From Isoetes taiwanensis (taxonomy: Eukaryota; Streptophyta; Lycopodiopsida; Isoetales; Isoetaceae): a DNA stretch of 64,000 nucleotides. The stretch covers positions 436,001-500,000 of the forward strand of contig JAJEKV010000217.1 in assembly GCA_021234155.1 (NCBI GenBank), in the 5' to 3' direction. Below, in pieces: positions 1-9,836 of this stretch. The number at the start of each line of letters is the position of its first letter. Within the stretch, counting starts at the first letter, position 1. The position numbers and the translations under genes are program-made. The notes under the pieces were generated by a model. The model was not told where the DNA came from. It did no database searches and saw only the letters and a list, made by a program, of their open reading frames with translations.

Positions 1-250
1 AAAGTTCCCTCGTGTGCAACTGCAATGGAGATTCAGGATTGAATGCATGTACACAATGGATCTACCTAGTGTCCAAAATCCTTTCTGCACCCCATGCTTT
101 CTTTCTATCTATATCCTCCACCTTGACTTCCCAAAAGAACCTTTTTATATTCTTCCTCTTCTTGGTTTGGATGTGTTCATCCACTTTCGGATGTTCCACA
201 AGTAAACATCTCTTAAGCAACTTCTACCACTTTATGAGCATTACCCAATT

Positions 251-1177
251 TTATCTTTCTTTGTATTTTAATTGCAGTTGTCTTAACCATCTCTTCAACT
301 CAGCAGCTTTGCCATCGTGTTCACCTTTCCCGTGGTTAAAACCAAAAAAATTCCACATCATATAGACATCAGTGTCGTTTGTGTACCTAGCCACAAAGTA
401 AAATGGTCTAGAAGCCTTGAATTGAGATGCGGCACCATCTGAAAACACATAATGTCTCTTTGGCACCCTTCCTTTTTGCTCCAGATATTTGTGGTGCTTC
501 ATGAAGCAGTGTTGCACGAACAAAGTATCGTGTTCCCTATCATCTGATACATAGTAATGTGTTTCCTTGATAATCTCATCTGCCACTGAATCGTACTGAT
601 ATGTTATTTGAACCAAAATGGTAATCTGGTTATTGACCCACCGCATCGACTGCACCTCCTCTTGTTCCTTGAATGTATAGTTCTCTGCAAAATCCACTAC
701 CGAAAGACATGCATCTGCTGGAAGATTCTCCAAAAGCTCCTTAAATTGTTTTGCCTGCCATTGATACCTGAAATTATGCAGTGGAAAGATTTTTAGACGC
801 TCTTTCAGTTTATCCAAAAGCTCCTTGGATTCTGTCTCATTGTACTGATGAGTCAGTCTCCTACCAGAACTCGAGACGTTGTCTTTTTCATAGTCAATGT
901 ACTCCCATTTCACTTTCCTGTTACTGCCACTTTCTTCCATGGGACAGGTCTGAAACTTCTTGATTCCACACAGCTCACAATCTCCAAGGATGCACGCCTT
1001 CTTGTGAAACTCATCTAATTCACTCTTTAGACACAATATAGATCTCCACAAGCTTCCTGTACTTGCAATTTTATGCTGGTGTGCCATGCGTTGACTAAGT
1101 TCATGTGATCTACAAACATCGCAGGTGCAAGTGCAATTCTTCGGATGTTTGGTTCTCATCCCACACAAGGCCCCCAA
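251..1177 (-). pseudogene. RNase-H-fold (DDE-like) transposase-like ORF, C-terminal part, frameshifted
   Basis: A 308-residue open frame on the minus strand. Near the N-terminus is a Cys-rich cluster (NCTCTCDVC, then CELCGIKKFQTC). The core has three acidic blocks in the order expected for an RNase-H-fold nuclease: VVDFAENY, FSDGAASQFK, and HGKGEHDG. The frame stops at 251, but another minus frame at about 210-60 continues with FFWEVKVEDIDR and ends near ILDTR, which fits the C-terminal part of the same protein type; a frameshift therefore lies near 240. Similar DFxENY...SDG...HGKGxxDG proteins are known to me only as uncharacterised, repeat-like proteins in animals and plants, so the transposase role is inference. 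The true 5' end is not visible and no terminal repeats were found. Probably a decayed mobile-element gene. Confidence 0.5.
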
Positions 1178-1653
1178 AATTGAATCATTATGACTTTTTT
1201 ATAATGATTTATTAGTGAAAATTAAATCCTAAAATCAGTATCAATTTGTGGGCCAAAAAGTTTACAAACCATATCTGGTTATACAATATGGTTCATTTAT
1301 GAAGGTATGATAAATAAGTATTATTTTTCAACGTGGTACTAGAACATGATAGGTGTTGGTCTTTGCAGCAACTTAATGTATATGATGTGCACTAATGCTT
1401 AATAGGAATGATATTTGATCACATCTTATCTTTCTTGGTATGTACACATGGTAATCTTAAGTGTCTAATTATGATGATTGATGATAATTAATGTAACACC
1501 ACAATGTGGTAAATGTAGATGGTTATGTGATACAAAATAATTAACTAATACAATTAACCAATCTGATCTTAAGTATATGATATTTAATGTTGGTTGAGGC
1601 ATCAAGTTTAGTTGCAAGATGGGCTTCTATGACCGCAATAGGAAGCTGAACAT

Positions 1654-1670
1654 GTGGGATTTGAACCCAC
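1654..1670 (-). other. tRNA T-arm-like / box B-like hairpin
   Basis: On the minus strand the bases read GTGGGTTCAAATCCCAC, a perfect 5-bp stem with a 7-base TTCAAAT loop that also fits a polymerase III box B. I could not pair an acceptor stem or find anticodon and D arms in the preceding 60 bases, so it is not a complete tRNA. It may be a SINE or tRNA relic, or chance. Confidence 0.3.
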
Positions 1671-3632
1671 ATTTTACCATATGTCTACAATAATCAGATC
1701 ACACATAATCAAAGTGAGCAATTCAAAAGCCAATCGCCCTGGATTTTGAAGCAATAAATCTGGAAAAATATACGTTAGAATTAACAAAAGGTGAAGAATA
1801 AAAGGACGAAGACAATTTTTACCTTTGCAGACTGAAAAGGGAAGTCTGCTTTCAGCATTCAAAAATGCAAATAGAAATAAATTTAGTAAGCAATTTCAAC
1901 ATAATCATGCAAAGAACAAGGAGGATCCAAGGATGAATCCTTTATGCCTCAAAGAACAGAGTCATAAGATGTATGTTTCTACAGATGATAAACTAAAACT
2001 CATTCAAGCACTTGATGTTTGATAACAGCACTAATAATTGGCAGTACTCACTCTGCAAAAAGCTAGCTCAAACTCACACATATGCCTTTTTTCTTAAAGT
2101 GGCATAACTTGGTGTTGCCATCCATGTAGCCACCATCGATATCACAATGACAATGACAAATAATTAATTTGATACTAGTTTAACTCATAAACATTTCCAA
2201 TCACAAAGGAGAAAAAAATAATAAGAAGGTTAAGCTTTACCTGTGAATCAAATGCACCAAGTTTAAAGAAAAACTGAGCCATAGCTGCAAAATGTTCACT
2301 TTTGATTTAGAGTGATTGCAACTGTTGTCATTGTGAAGAAAGGGCAAACAAAAGCTCCTCAAGTATGACAATGTGAGGTAATGTGAGTAATCTCAGCTAA
2401 GATTAGCACAATATGCGCATGGCAAATATACGTGGATGAAGCTAGATGCATCGCTTAGTGAAAGGGACACCAAATATGAGCCACCAGCCTGCCATTGAAT
2501 AAATAGGAAATGGCATTTACATTACCCCAATTACTCTCAGATAAGATGATAATAACTCCATCCGAAGATTGAAACTTGCATGCTACTCTTTAGCATTCTA
2601 AAATAACAAATACAAATAGATAAGTAGTAAGAAGAAATTACTGTTGAACAATGAAGATAAACACATGAAAAGAAGAACAACTAGAATTCAACCTTCAAAC
2701 TTTATGCAACAAACTAGAACTTCATAAGAAAAAATTTGCAAGAACCGAGCATAAATTTTGGAGAGCTTCTCTCGACTGCTTTCGATATCTGCTGCAAGGA
2801 CCTACCACAACAAGAATCCAGCATAAAATTTCATTAAACTTCTCCACACTGCTTTCAAAGTATGCAAGAACATAAGATCGGGAAAGAGCCCCTAAATCTG
2901 CATGAGAGAATGTGAAATATAGTTTTTTAGGAAGAAATGCCACAAAAACACTAGAGCATGAGACAAACAAAGTTTATTCCTCAGATTACCAAAGCACTTG
3001 AGTACTTGTAAGACAGTCAAGCTTTCACTCTTCGGCATCTGCAATACAAAAGTAGGTTGCAGAAGAATATCATATAAGGATTAAGATGCAAAACCAATAA
3101 AACTTGAAGAAAATTGCACTAAATACGAAAATCGTAAGGAAGAGATCCATCCAGAAAGAAAATACAAGTAATTTATCAGGATAAGATAGCTGTTGGTGAA
3201 CCTGCAACAACTATAACATATGGCATATCTGGTAGCGAGCTCAAAATAATCAAGGAAAAACATAAAAACAGATGGATCTCATACGGGACAGCCCTTTCAT
3301 GCTTCGAATTAGGCACGCACCTTATTGACTACTACGGCGAGATCGACGGGCAGGAATAGCTCCACCGCCACATAGGAAAACAGATTTGAAGCAAAAAAGT
3401 GAACCTAGCATTCAGATGCCATAGCGCTTAAAGCGATATCACGGGTAGAAGAAGCTCCATCGCCATGTTCACAAAACTAGAGGAAAGGATCTTGAAAATG
3501 GAAATCGGAGCTCCATCGTCTCCATCGCAGCTTTCAGAAAAATAGAGGGAACGCATTGAAAGGGAGGATTTCAAAAACGCCCCCTTCTCCAGAAAAGGTG
3601 AAAAAAAAATACACACCAGATCGAATTGCAAG

Positions 3633-3641
3633 TATAATTTA
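3633..3641. repeat. Target site duplication, left (TATAATTTA)
   Basis: Nine bases directly left of the Mutator-like element, identical to 4396-4404 on its right side. Confidence 0.85.
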
Positions 3642-4395
3642 GGGAAAATTTCAAAAATACCCCTCTATTTTGAGGTATTTATAAAAATGCCCTTATATTT
3701 TGAGATATTGTAAAACTGCCCTTGATATGGCCACGAAACTACTAGAAGAACGATTGAAATGATTTTCAGCAACGGATGGCTATAGCTTTCTCCGAAACAA
3801 ATGCAATATGAGAAGATGATCCCAGAGTGGTAAATTGGAGCTGATGATTTGGGCTTCTGATAAGATATGAAAATCTAGTTACGAAACTTGCAAATTTTTA
3901 AATTTCGAGCAGGGCTAAACAACAAGCCCAGAAAACCTACGAAATCTTGAGCCTTTTATGATTTTCTCTGGGGCAGAGCTACTTCTTCCTTTCTAAGTTT
4001 CTCTTTCCTTTTTTATTGTAGATTTTGAGCAACGGAGCTGTCAAGTTCTCTCGCATGCATGCCACAATTATCTTCAAAAAGACATTGAAGGGAACCTCTT
4101 CGGCCTGAGCATATCTTTGTTCTGCTTTTGGATCATTTTGTTCTTATTTTAAAGCACTGACGCAAATTCGCGGGCAGAAAATCCAGCATTGCATTAGTGG
4201 ACACCATATTAACCAGTTGTGTGTGAAAATTTCCATATTTTAAGTTGTTGCTGCTAGATTGTTAATTAGATTCAGAGCTAGCATTGTAGAGATCGCCTGA
4301 AGGCTACAGGCCAAGGGGCATTCTGACAATATGGCAAAATCTAGGGGTATTTTGATAAATACCTCAAAGTACAGGGGTATTTTTAATATTTTCTC
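3642..4395. mobile_element. Non-autonomous Mutator-like element (MULE) with 9-bp target duplication
   Basis: A 754-bp element bounded by imperfect terminal inverted repeats of about 92 bp. The left TIR (3642-3732) begins GGGAAAATTTCAAAAATACC and the reverse complement of the right TIR (4304-4395) begins GAGAAAATATTAAAAATACC; identity by eye is about 80 percent. The element is flanked by a perfect 9-bp direct repeat, TATAATTTA, at 3633-3641 and 4396-4404. A 9-bp duplication with long AT-rich TIRs is the hallmark of the Mutator superfamily in plants. The interior (about 570 bp) has no transposase ORF, so the element would need a transposase from elsewhere. Confidence 0.88.
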
Positions 4396-4404
4396 TATAA
4401 TTTA
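4396..4404. repeat. Target site duplication, right (TATAATTTA)
   Basis: Nine bases directly right of the Mutator-like element, identical to 3633-3641. Confidence 0.85.
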
Positions 4405-5221
4405 TTAGGCATAAATTTGCAACATTTTATTTCATATAGGGGAATGGAGGTTGGTCCTCCATTCCCGATTTTGCAGGTGAATTGCTCCGGACGTTACCCT
4501 ACAAAATAGAAACAGGGGAGTTCTTGAGCTTTTGCCAGATTATTGGAGCTTTTTTGCCAGATCCGACGTGCTTCTACGAATACCTCCAAAGAACAACTAC
4601 CTGCGATGCTGGTAAAATCCTACGATCTGCCTACCTGTGATCTGTGCGATTTTCGGTTTGCAACCCTGCGATCTGTGTGTTACACTGTGATCTGTGTGGA
4701 AGATGCTTGCAGACTTGCGAGATGCGGTGTGGAGGAGGTCCAAGCACCCTAAAAACAAAAACCTAAAAACAAAGCCCTAAAGATATAACCTATGCTGCCG
4801 GTCGTCCGGAATCGGTCCACCCGACTTCTATTCCGCACTGTAGAGTAGTGCCATGTGGCAGGACAAGACTACGCGCCAGAGAAAACGAATGATTCTATTT
4901 CTATTTTGTATTGCGGGAGGAGCTTTTTATATATTGGGACTATAATTTCGGTGTTGTATTGTATGCTAGATCGTTTATTTTGCCATGTTTGAGCAGCTTA
5001 TTTTCATTTAGAAGTCATGTTTCTATTTTGGTGTGTTTTGAGTGGTTTTGTTTCCAAGTTAGAAAGAAGGAAGGTGTTAGCCAAATTTCTAGGGCGTGGA
5101 TAAGTTTTTATGTTGCCTTCTTTTTGCGGAGCAGTAGGTGAAATGTGCAGAGTAGGGGCGGGCATGCATTTATGTTTCTTGGAGCTTGGCTGCCACAAAG
5201 GCTTGAATCAAATCAAACAGG
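4405..5221. other. Stretch without recognisable gene
   Basis: Short open frames only (for example 4543-4752 plus, Cys-rich, repeating the words for 'CDLxDL' by base repetition of gatctg). No domain, terminal repeat or RNA gene was recognised. Confidence 0.4.
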
Positions 5222-5369
5222 GTGTTCGGACATGGCATTTGTTCGTTCTACACCATTGGGAGTGGAAAGGAAGTTTCCTCTAAAAATTTAATGGCCTTTG
5301 ATTTGGAATATGACATAGAATATTCACCAAATCAAAGATCCAAATATAAAGATGCAGAAAAAACCCATA

Positions 5370-5880
5370 AACTTCGAGGTATTGCATTGCGGCGTTTGCC
5401 TGGACGTCTTTATGGCGACGGCAGATGTTTTATCTTTGATGTTGTGCAAAAACCTTAGCGATGATGTGAATATGCGGTAACATTTTACAATGTTGCTGTT
5501 GACTATACGTGGCAAACCGATGTTCTTAATAGAGGCTTGGGGTCTTGCACTTTCTGGTCAGTTGTTGGCAAAAGAGATTGTCAGTATGTGATTGCCCACC
5601 CATAGGTTAGGTGGGATTGTAATACAAACCTCGGAAAGGAGATATTTGCTTGGAATTGAATATGACCTCATATTGTCTATAAAGTCGACGATTAAAAGGA
5701 AGGCCGAAATTAAAGGAGCAAAAAAAATTCTAGGAAGAGCTCTCTAGACTACAACTAGTACTTAGAAATAAATTCTACAAATTCTTCTGGCAGTGATGGG
5801 ACAAAGTTTTTTTCAGATTTTTGTGGGCGTTCATATGCAATCATGCCTGGGCGTCTCATTATGGCGCCATGGTCATTTGG
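5370..5880 (-). repeat. 3' remnant of the ParB-like element family, copy A
   Basis: This stretch upstream of P450 copy 1 matches, in reverse orientation, the distal part of the two elements at 49-50.9 kb and 51.6-53.6 kb. Matching blocks include the segments around 5440-5640 (compare 50,540-50,770), 5640-5745 (compare 50,430-50,540) and, more weakly, 5760-5880 (compare 50,260-50,410). A 24-base block present in copy B at 9350-9373 is missing here. It is not obviously coding. Because it also precedes P450 copy 2, the insertion appears older than the P450 duplication. Confidence 0.7.
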
Positions 5881-5990
5881 ACAGCTGGTAGTAAAATTAT
5901 CTTCATACGATGATATAAGTGCAAGTTGCCATTGTTGATAAATGCCGGGAATTGTGCGATTGTGCGATTGTCAGAGAATTGAGAAATTTG

Positions 5991-6418
5991 ATGATGGATG
6001 TCACAGAAGGAACTTGGGCATTAGGATGCATTTGTGCATTCATCTTCTTCTTGCTCTGTTACGATTTTGCCTCTGTAAAACAAAAACGCCTGCCTCCATC
6101 TCCTCCATCACTGCCAATAATAGGCCATCTCCATCTCCTCTCTAATCTGCCGCATCGAGATATGGCCCGGCTTTCGATCCGCTATGGGCCCCTGCTCTTC
6201 CTGCGCCTTGGCTCTGTAAATTGTGTGGTGGTTTCAAATGCCCAGATGGCTCGGGAGTTTTTAAAAAATCACGATGCGGTTTTTGCTTCTCGACCCAAGC
6301 TGGACGCATCTAGAATCCTTGGCTACAACTATCGGGATATCGCCTTTGCCCCATATGGCCAGCACTGGAAGCTCCTTCGAAAAATTTGCATCCACGAGCT
6401 CTTCACCCCCAAAAAGCT
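5991..6418 (+). pseudogene. Cytochrome P450 (CYP71 clan), copy 1, 5' fragment cut by copia insertion
   Basis: The frame encodes the first ~143 residues of an A-type (CYP71-clan) P450: an N-terminal membrane anchor ([15 protein letters not shown]), the proline hinge [25 protein letters not shown], and the helix-C region YGQHWKLLRKICIHEL. P450s of this clan are ER-bound haem monooxygenases of specialised metabolism. I chose the Met-Met-Asp start at 5991/5994 because it puts the anchor at the normal distance; the frame is open upstream to 5919. Identity to copy 2 (9837 onward) ends at 6418-6419, where codons for a copia gag protein begin. I-helix, ExxR and haem-binding parts are absent, so this copy cannot be active. 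The remainder is not found on the other side of the copia fragment. Confidence 0.85.
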
Positions 6419-8270
6419 TATTCAGAACAGTGTTGAATATGATGCTTGGATTAAAGAGGTAGAAGAATGGAATGAAAAGGATCAAACCGCTCGAGCTTTG
6501 ATTCTCTATGCACTCAAAGAATCTATTTTAATGGATGCTAAGGATTTTGTTACTTCTAGTGAAGTATGGAAGTATTTGGAAAAAACTTATATGAAGAAGA
6601 CTATGCATGAAGTGCTTAGTCTCCGCAAGGATCTTACATCATTGCAGTATTGTTTGAGTGATTCGTTTGACGAACATGTGGATAAATTTAAAGCGCTTCT
6701 AGAAACCTTTGTCATGGTGGTGCTAGTATTCCGCATGATCAACATGTTGTTCATTTTCTGGAATCCATGCCGGAAGAGCTTCAGACTCTTACGATAGTTT
6801 TAGCCAACAAAAAATCTATGACCTTAGATCGGGCTTGTGAATCTTTAAAAGATGGAGTACGAAAATTACAAAGGCAATCTATGCAAGACGTCAAGCTTTA
6901 ATTGTTGATAATAAGAAACGAGGTCGAGAAGATGAAAAGGCTCTTGTCACTGAAACTAGGCGGACTCGTGGCCGTGGTCGCAGCCGAGGCCGTGGTGGTG
7001 GTAATCAGCAATTGGCTAGACTTGAGCAACCTAAATCGAGAGGATTTGTTTGTACCTATTGTAAAAAGCCAAATCATGTGGAAAGCGGATGTTATTACAA
7101 ACGTTTTGTGAATGAGCATAAAGCTTTACTTCGGGCAATTCGAGATGGACCTCCTATTCGAGATGAACATGCTAATATTGCATGTGATGAAGCTTCGAAG
7201 TCGCTTTTCTCTGAACTGTTGTTTCCATATTTGTTGATTCGGGTGCCACACAACATATGACATTCCATAAGCGGTTAAAGAATTATCGACCACTTTCGGT
7301 TCAAAAGCTTGTATTTCTTGGTGATAACACAAGTCATGAGGTCAAAGGCATTGGAGATCTTCATATTGATACTCCTAATGGGATACAAGTTTTTGCGTGG
7401 TATTTTACATGTTCTGGTTTCTTGCCTTAATCTTGTTTCGATCTCTAGACTTGCGGATCTTGGCTTGATCATACAGTTTGATAGGCGGTGGTGTAAATTT
7501 ATTCAAGATGGTTGTGTTCTTGGAGTTGCTCCACGAGAAGGCCATCTTTATGAGTTTAGGTTGACCGATGATTTTGTGAATCTTGATGCGCGGTGGAGAT
7601 GAATCGAGTACATTGTGGCATCGTCGTTTTGCACATGTAAACTTTCAATTTATTGGACATGGCCTCACGATAGAATCGTGGATGGTCTATCATTGAGTAG
7701 CTTTGCATCTATGGGTGTATGTGAGGCATGTCTTTGTTGGAAAGCAACATCGCCGTCCTTTCAATGTGAAAGGCAAACGTGCAACACAGCTTTTGGAGCT
7801 TGTGCATGCTGATATATGTGGCCCACTACCTTATGCTTTGAGTGGTGCGCGATATTTCATCTTATTTGTGGATGATTTTTCTCGTAGAGCTTTTGTGTAT
7901 TTTATCTCTACGAAGTCCCAAGTATTCACCAAATTTCAAGTGTTTAAAAATATGGTGGAGACTCAGACTGGCAAAGTGATCCAGAGATTATGTACTGACA
8001 ATGGTGGAGAATTTACTTCTGCTCAATTCAAGTGTTTTTGTGAAGAGCATGGTATAGTTCGTGAGCATACCATTCCTTATTCTCCTCAGCAAAATGGTGT
8101 TGCTGAGCGCAAGAATCATACGATAATCAATGCTGTTCGATGTATGCTTATTCATGCTGGTTTGGATAAGTCATTTTGGGCGAAAGCTGTGGCTACTGCT
8201 GTTTATGTGCAAAATCGAACGGTAAACTCTTCTCTAAAAGGTGTAACTCCTTTGCAATTTAGACACAATA
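6419..8270 (+). mobile_element. Ty1/copia retrotransposon fragment: gag to integrase
   Basis: Plus-strand domains in copia order with frameshifts: a gag_2-like region (6430-6720, YDAWIKEVEEWNEKDQTA...), a CCHC zinc knuckle (about 7048-7095, CTYCKKPNHVESGC), a retropepsin motif DSGATQHM (7227-7258), a GAG-pre-integrase motif LWHRRFAHVN (7614-7650) and the integrase core in the ORF at 7703-8296. The integrase triad is readable: D in VHADICGPL, D in CTDNGGEFTS and E in QNGVAERKN. Reverse transcriptase and RNase H are missing because homology stops near 8270, and the gag N-terminus is missing at the left. No LTRs were found, so the piece is truncated at both ends. It interrupts P450 copy 1. Confidence 0.85.
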
Positions 8271-9304
8271 TTATTTCTCTATATTTTATTTGGTGAAAGA
8301 CTAAAGTCGCAGGTGGGATGTTAGCGAGGCTGCCTATTCTTAGGCAGCGTGCCTTTATAAAAAGGCAACGATTGCTACTATTAGCTTTCACCTTTTACCA
8401 TAAAAATATCTTTTATGGTCTATATATTGTAACACGATTCATTGATAGAAGTATCTTCTTTTATGGTCAATATTTCTTTCACTTGTTTTCTTAGTAAACT
8501 AGAAAAGTTCAACACTTTTACTCTTCTAGTGTTTGCTCCATGTTCTCAATGCTTATCTATGTTCTTTGCTTCTCAGAGAGGTTTTTGCATTTTTTTTCAC
8601 GTAGCTATATTCAAGCATTCGTGAGGTGCTCATGCATCTAGAGCACTATAAGTTTTTCCATTTTGTTGTACTTTGCTTTGTTTATGAGGTTTGTGGATCA
8701 TTTAATTCTTGCATTCTGGTCATTCCCTTCATGCCGAGTTTTTCGCCTAAGTGCCGATCTAGGTATCCCGATTTCAAGTTAATTTAAGTTGTTTGGTGAT
8801 TTTTTACTAATGATTCGGTCTTAGTACGATGGCTAGGTTGTGCGATTTCAACCTTTGATTGCAGGTGCTGGCTCTCTCCAATTGCCTCGTTTTACATTTT
8901 CCTCGATTTTGATTTAATATTGCGCTTTGCCTACTTTTTGTTCCTTGAAAATATGCATATACAGGCTAAACTTTCTCGAGCTTTCACGGTTAAGATTGCA
9001 CATATTCATATGTTATGCTCCGTGTTAGAGATGCATATGCATGATAAAGTTTTTTCGTTTTTTGATATTCCAAACTTCTATGCTTTAGGCTTCTTGTAAA
9101 AATACTATCTATCTATCTATCTATCTATGTGCTCTGAGGGTGTGGATAATTCGGGTGATTTAATCTTTTTCGTATGCGTAGTGACATCCTAGATGCCCTT
9201 CTCTCGGTGAGTACAGGCTCTTGCCGATTTTTGCTTCATGAATCTTTGTTTCTTTTCTTACCTATGTCATTGTCAGTTGGTTGTATCATAGGACCCATCC
9301 TAGG
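8271..9304. other. Stretch without recognisable gene; contains a (CTAT)n microsatellite
   Basis: T-rich sequence between the copia fragment and the second upstream repeat. The only clear structure is six CTAT units at 9105-9128. No reverse transcriptase part of the copia element and no P450 remainder are seen here. Confidence 0.5.
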
Positions 9305-9690
9305 AATGTTGTTGTTGACTATACGTGGCAAACCGATGTTCTTAATAGCATGCTCTAATAGTGTCTCTAAGGCTTGGGGTCTTGCACTTTCTGGTCAGTT
9401 GTTGGCAAAAGAGATTGTCAGTATGTGATTGCCCACCCATAGGTTAGGTGGGATTGTAATACAAACCTCGGAAAAGAGATATTTGCTTGGAATTGAATGT
9501 GACCTCGTATTGTCTATACATTCGACGGCTAGAAAGAAGGCCGAAATTAAAGGAGCAAAAAAATTCTAGGAAGGAGACAAAGTTTTTTTCAGCTTTTTGT
9601 GGTCGTTACATATGCAACGTGCAAGTTACATATGCAATCGTGCAAATTGGGCGTCCCATTCTGGCGCCATGCTCATTTGGACAGCTGGTA
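9305..9690 (-). repeat. 3' remnant of the ParB-like element family, copy B
   Basis: Reverse-orientation match to the distal parts of the elements at 49-53.6 kb, and direct match to 5490-5880 upstream of P450 copy 1. It keeps the 24-base block around 9350-9373 (matching 53,322-53,345) that copy A lost. The match resumes with the P450 leader at about 9745. Confidence 0.7.
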
Positions 9691-9836
9691 GTAAAATTAT
9701 CTTCGTATGATGATGTGCTAAGAGGAGTCATGTATGAATATCAACCCAAAATCATACGATGATATAAGTGCAAGTTGCCATTGTTGATAAATGCAGGGAA
9801 TTGTGCGATTGTGCGGTCAGAGAATTGAGAAATTTG

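Larger units (their letters stand above)
1178..3641. other. No firm gene; possible minus-strand multi-exon gene between 3600 and 1830
   Basis: AT-rich sequence without long ORFs. On the minus strand, several short stretches look like spliced exons: about 3380-3330 (ELFLPVDLAVVVNK followed by GTGCGT), about 3042-2990 (MPKSESLTVLQVLKCFGN), 2915-2830 (DLGALSRSYVLAYFESS), about 2275-2240 (MAQFFFKLGAFDSQ with AG before it and GTAAAG after it) and about 1865-1825 (ending in GTAAAA). The peptides ESSVEKFNEI and ESSREKLSKI look like a repeated module. I do not recognise the product. The gene model is an inference from codon stretches and splice-like signals. Confidence 0.25.

Noticed and set aside
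1654-1670. Complete tRNA gene
   Set aside because: No acceptor stem, D arm or anticodon arm can be built around the T-arm-like hairpin.
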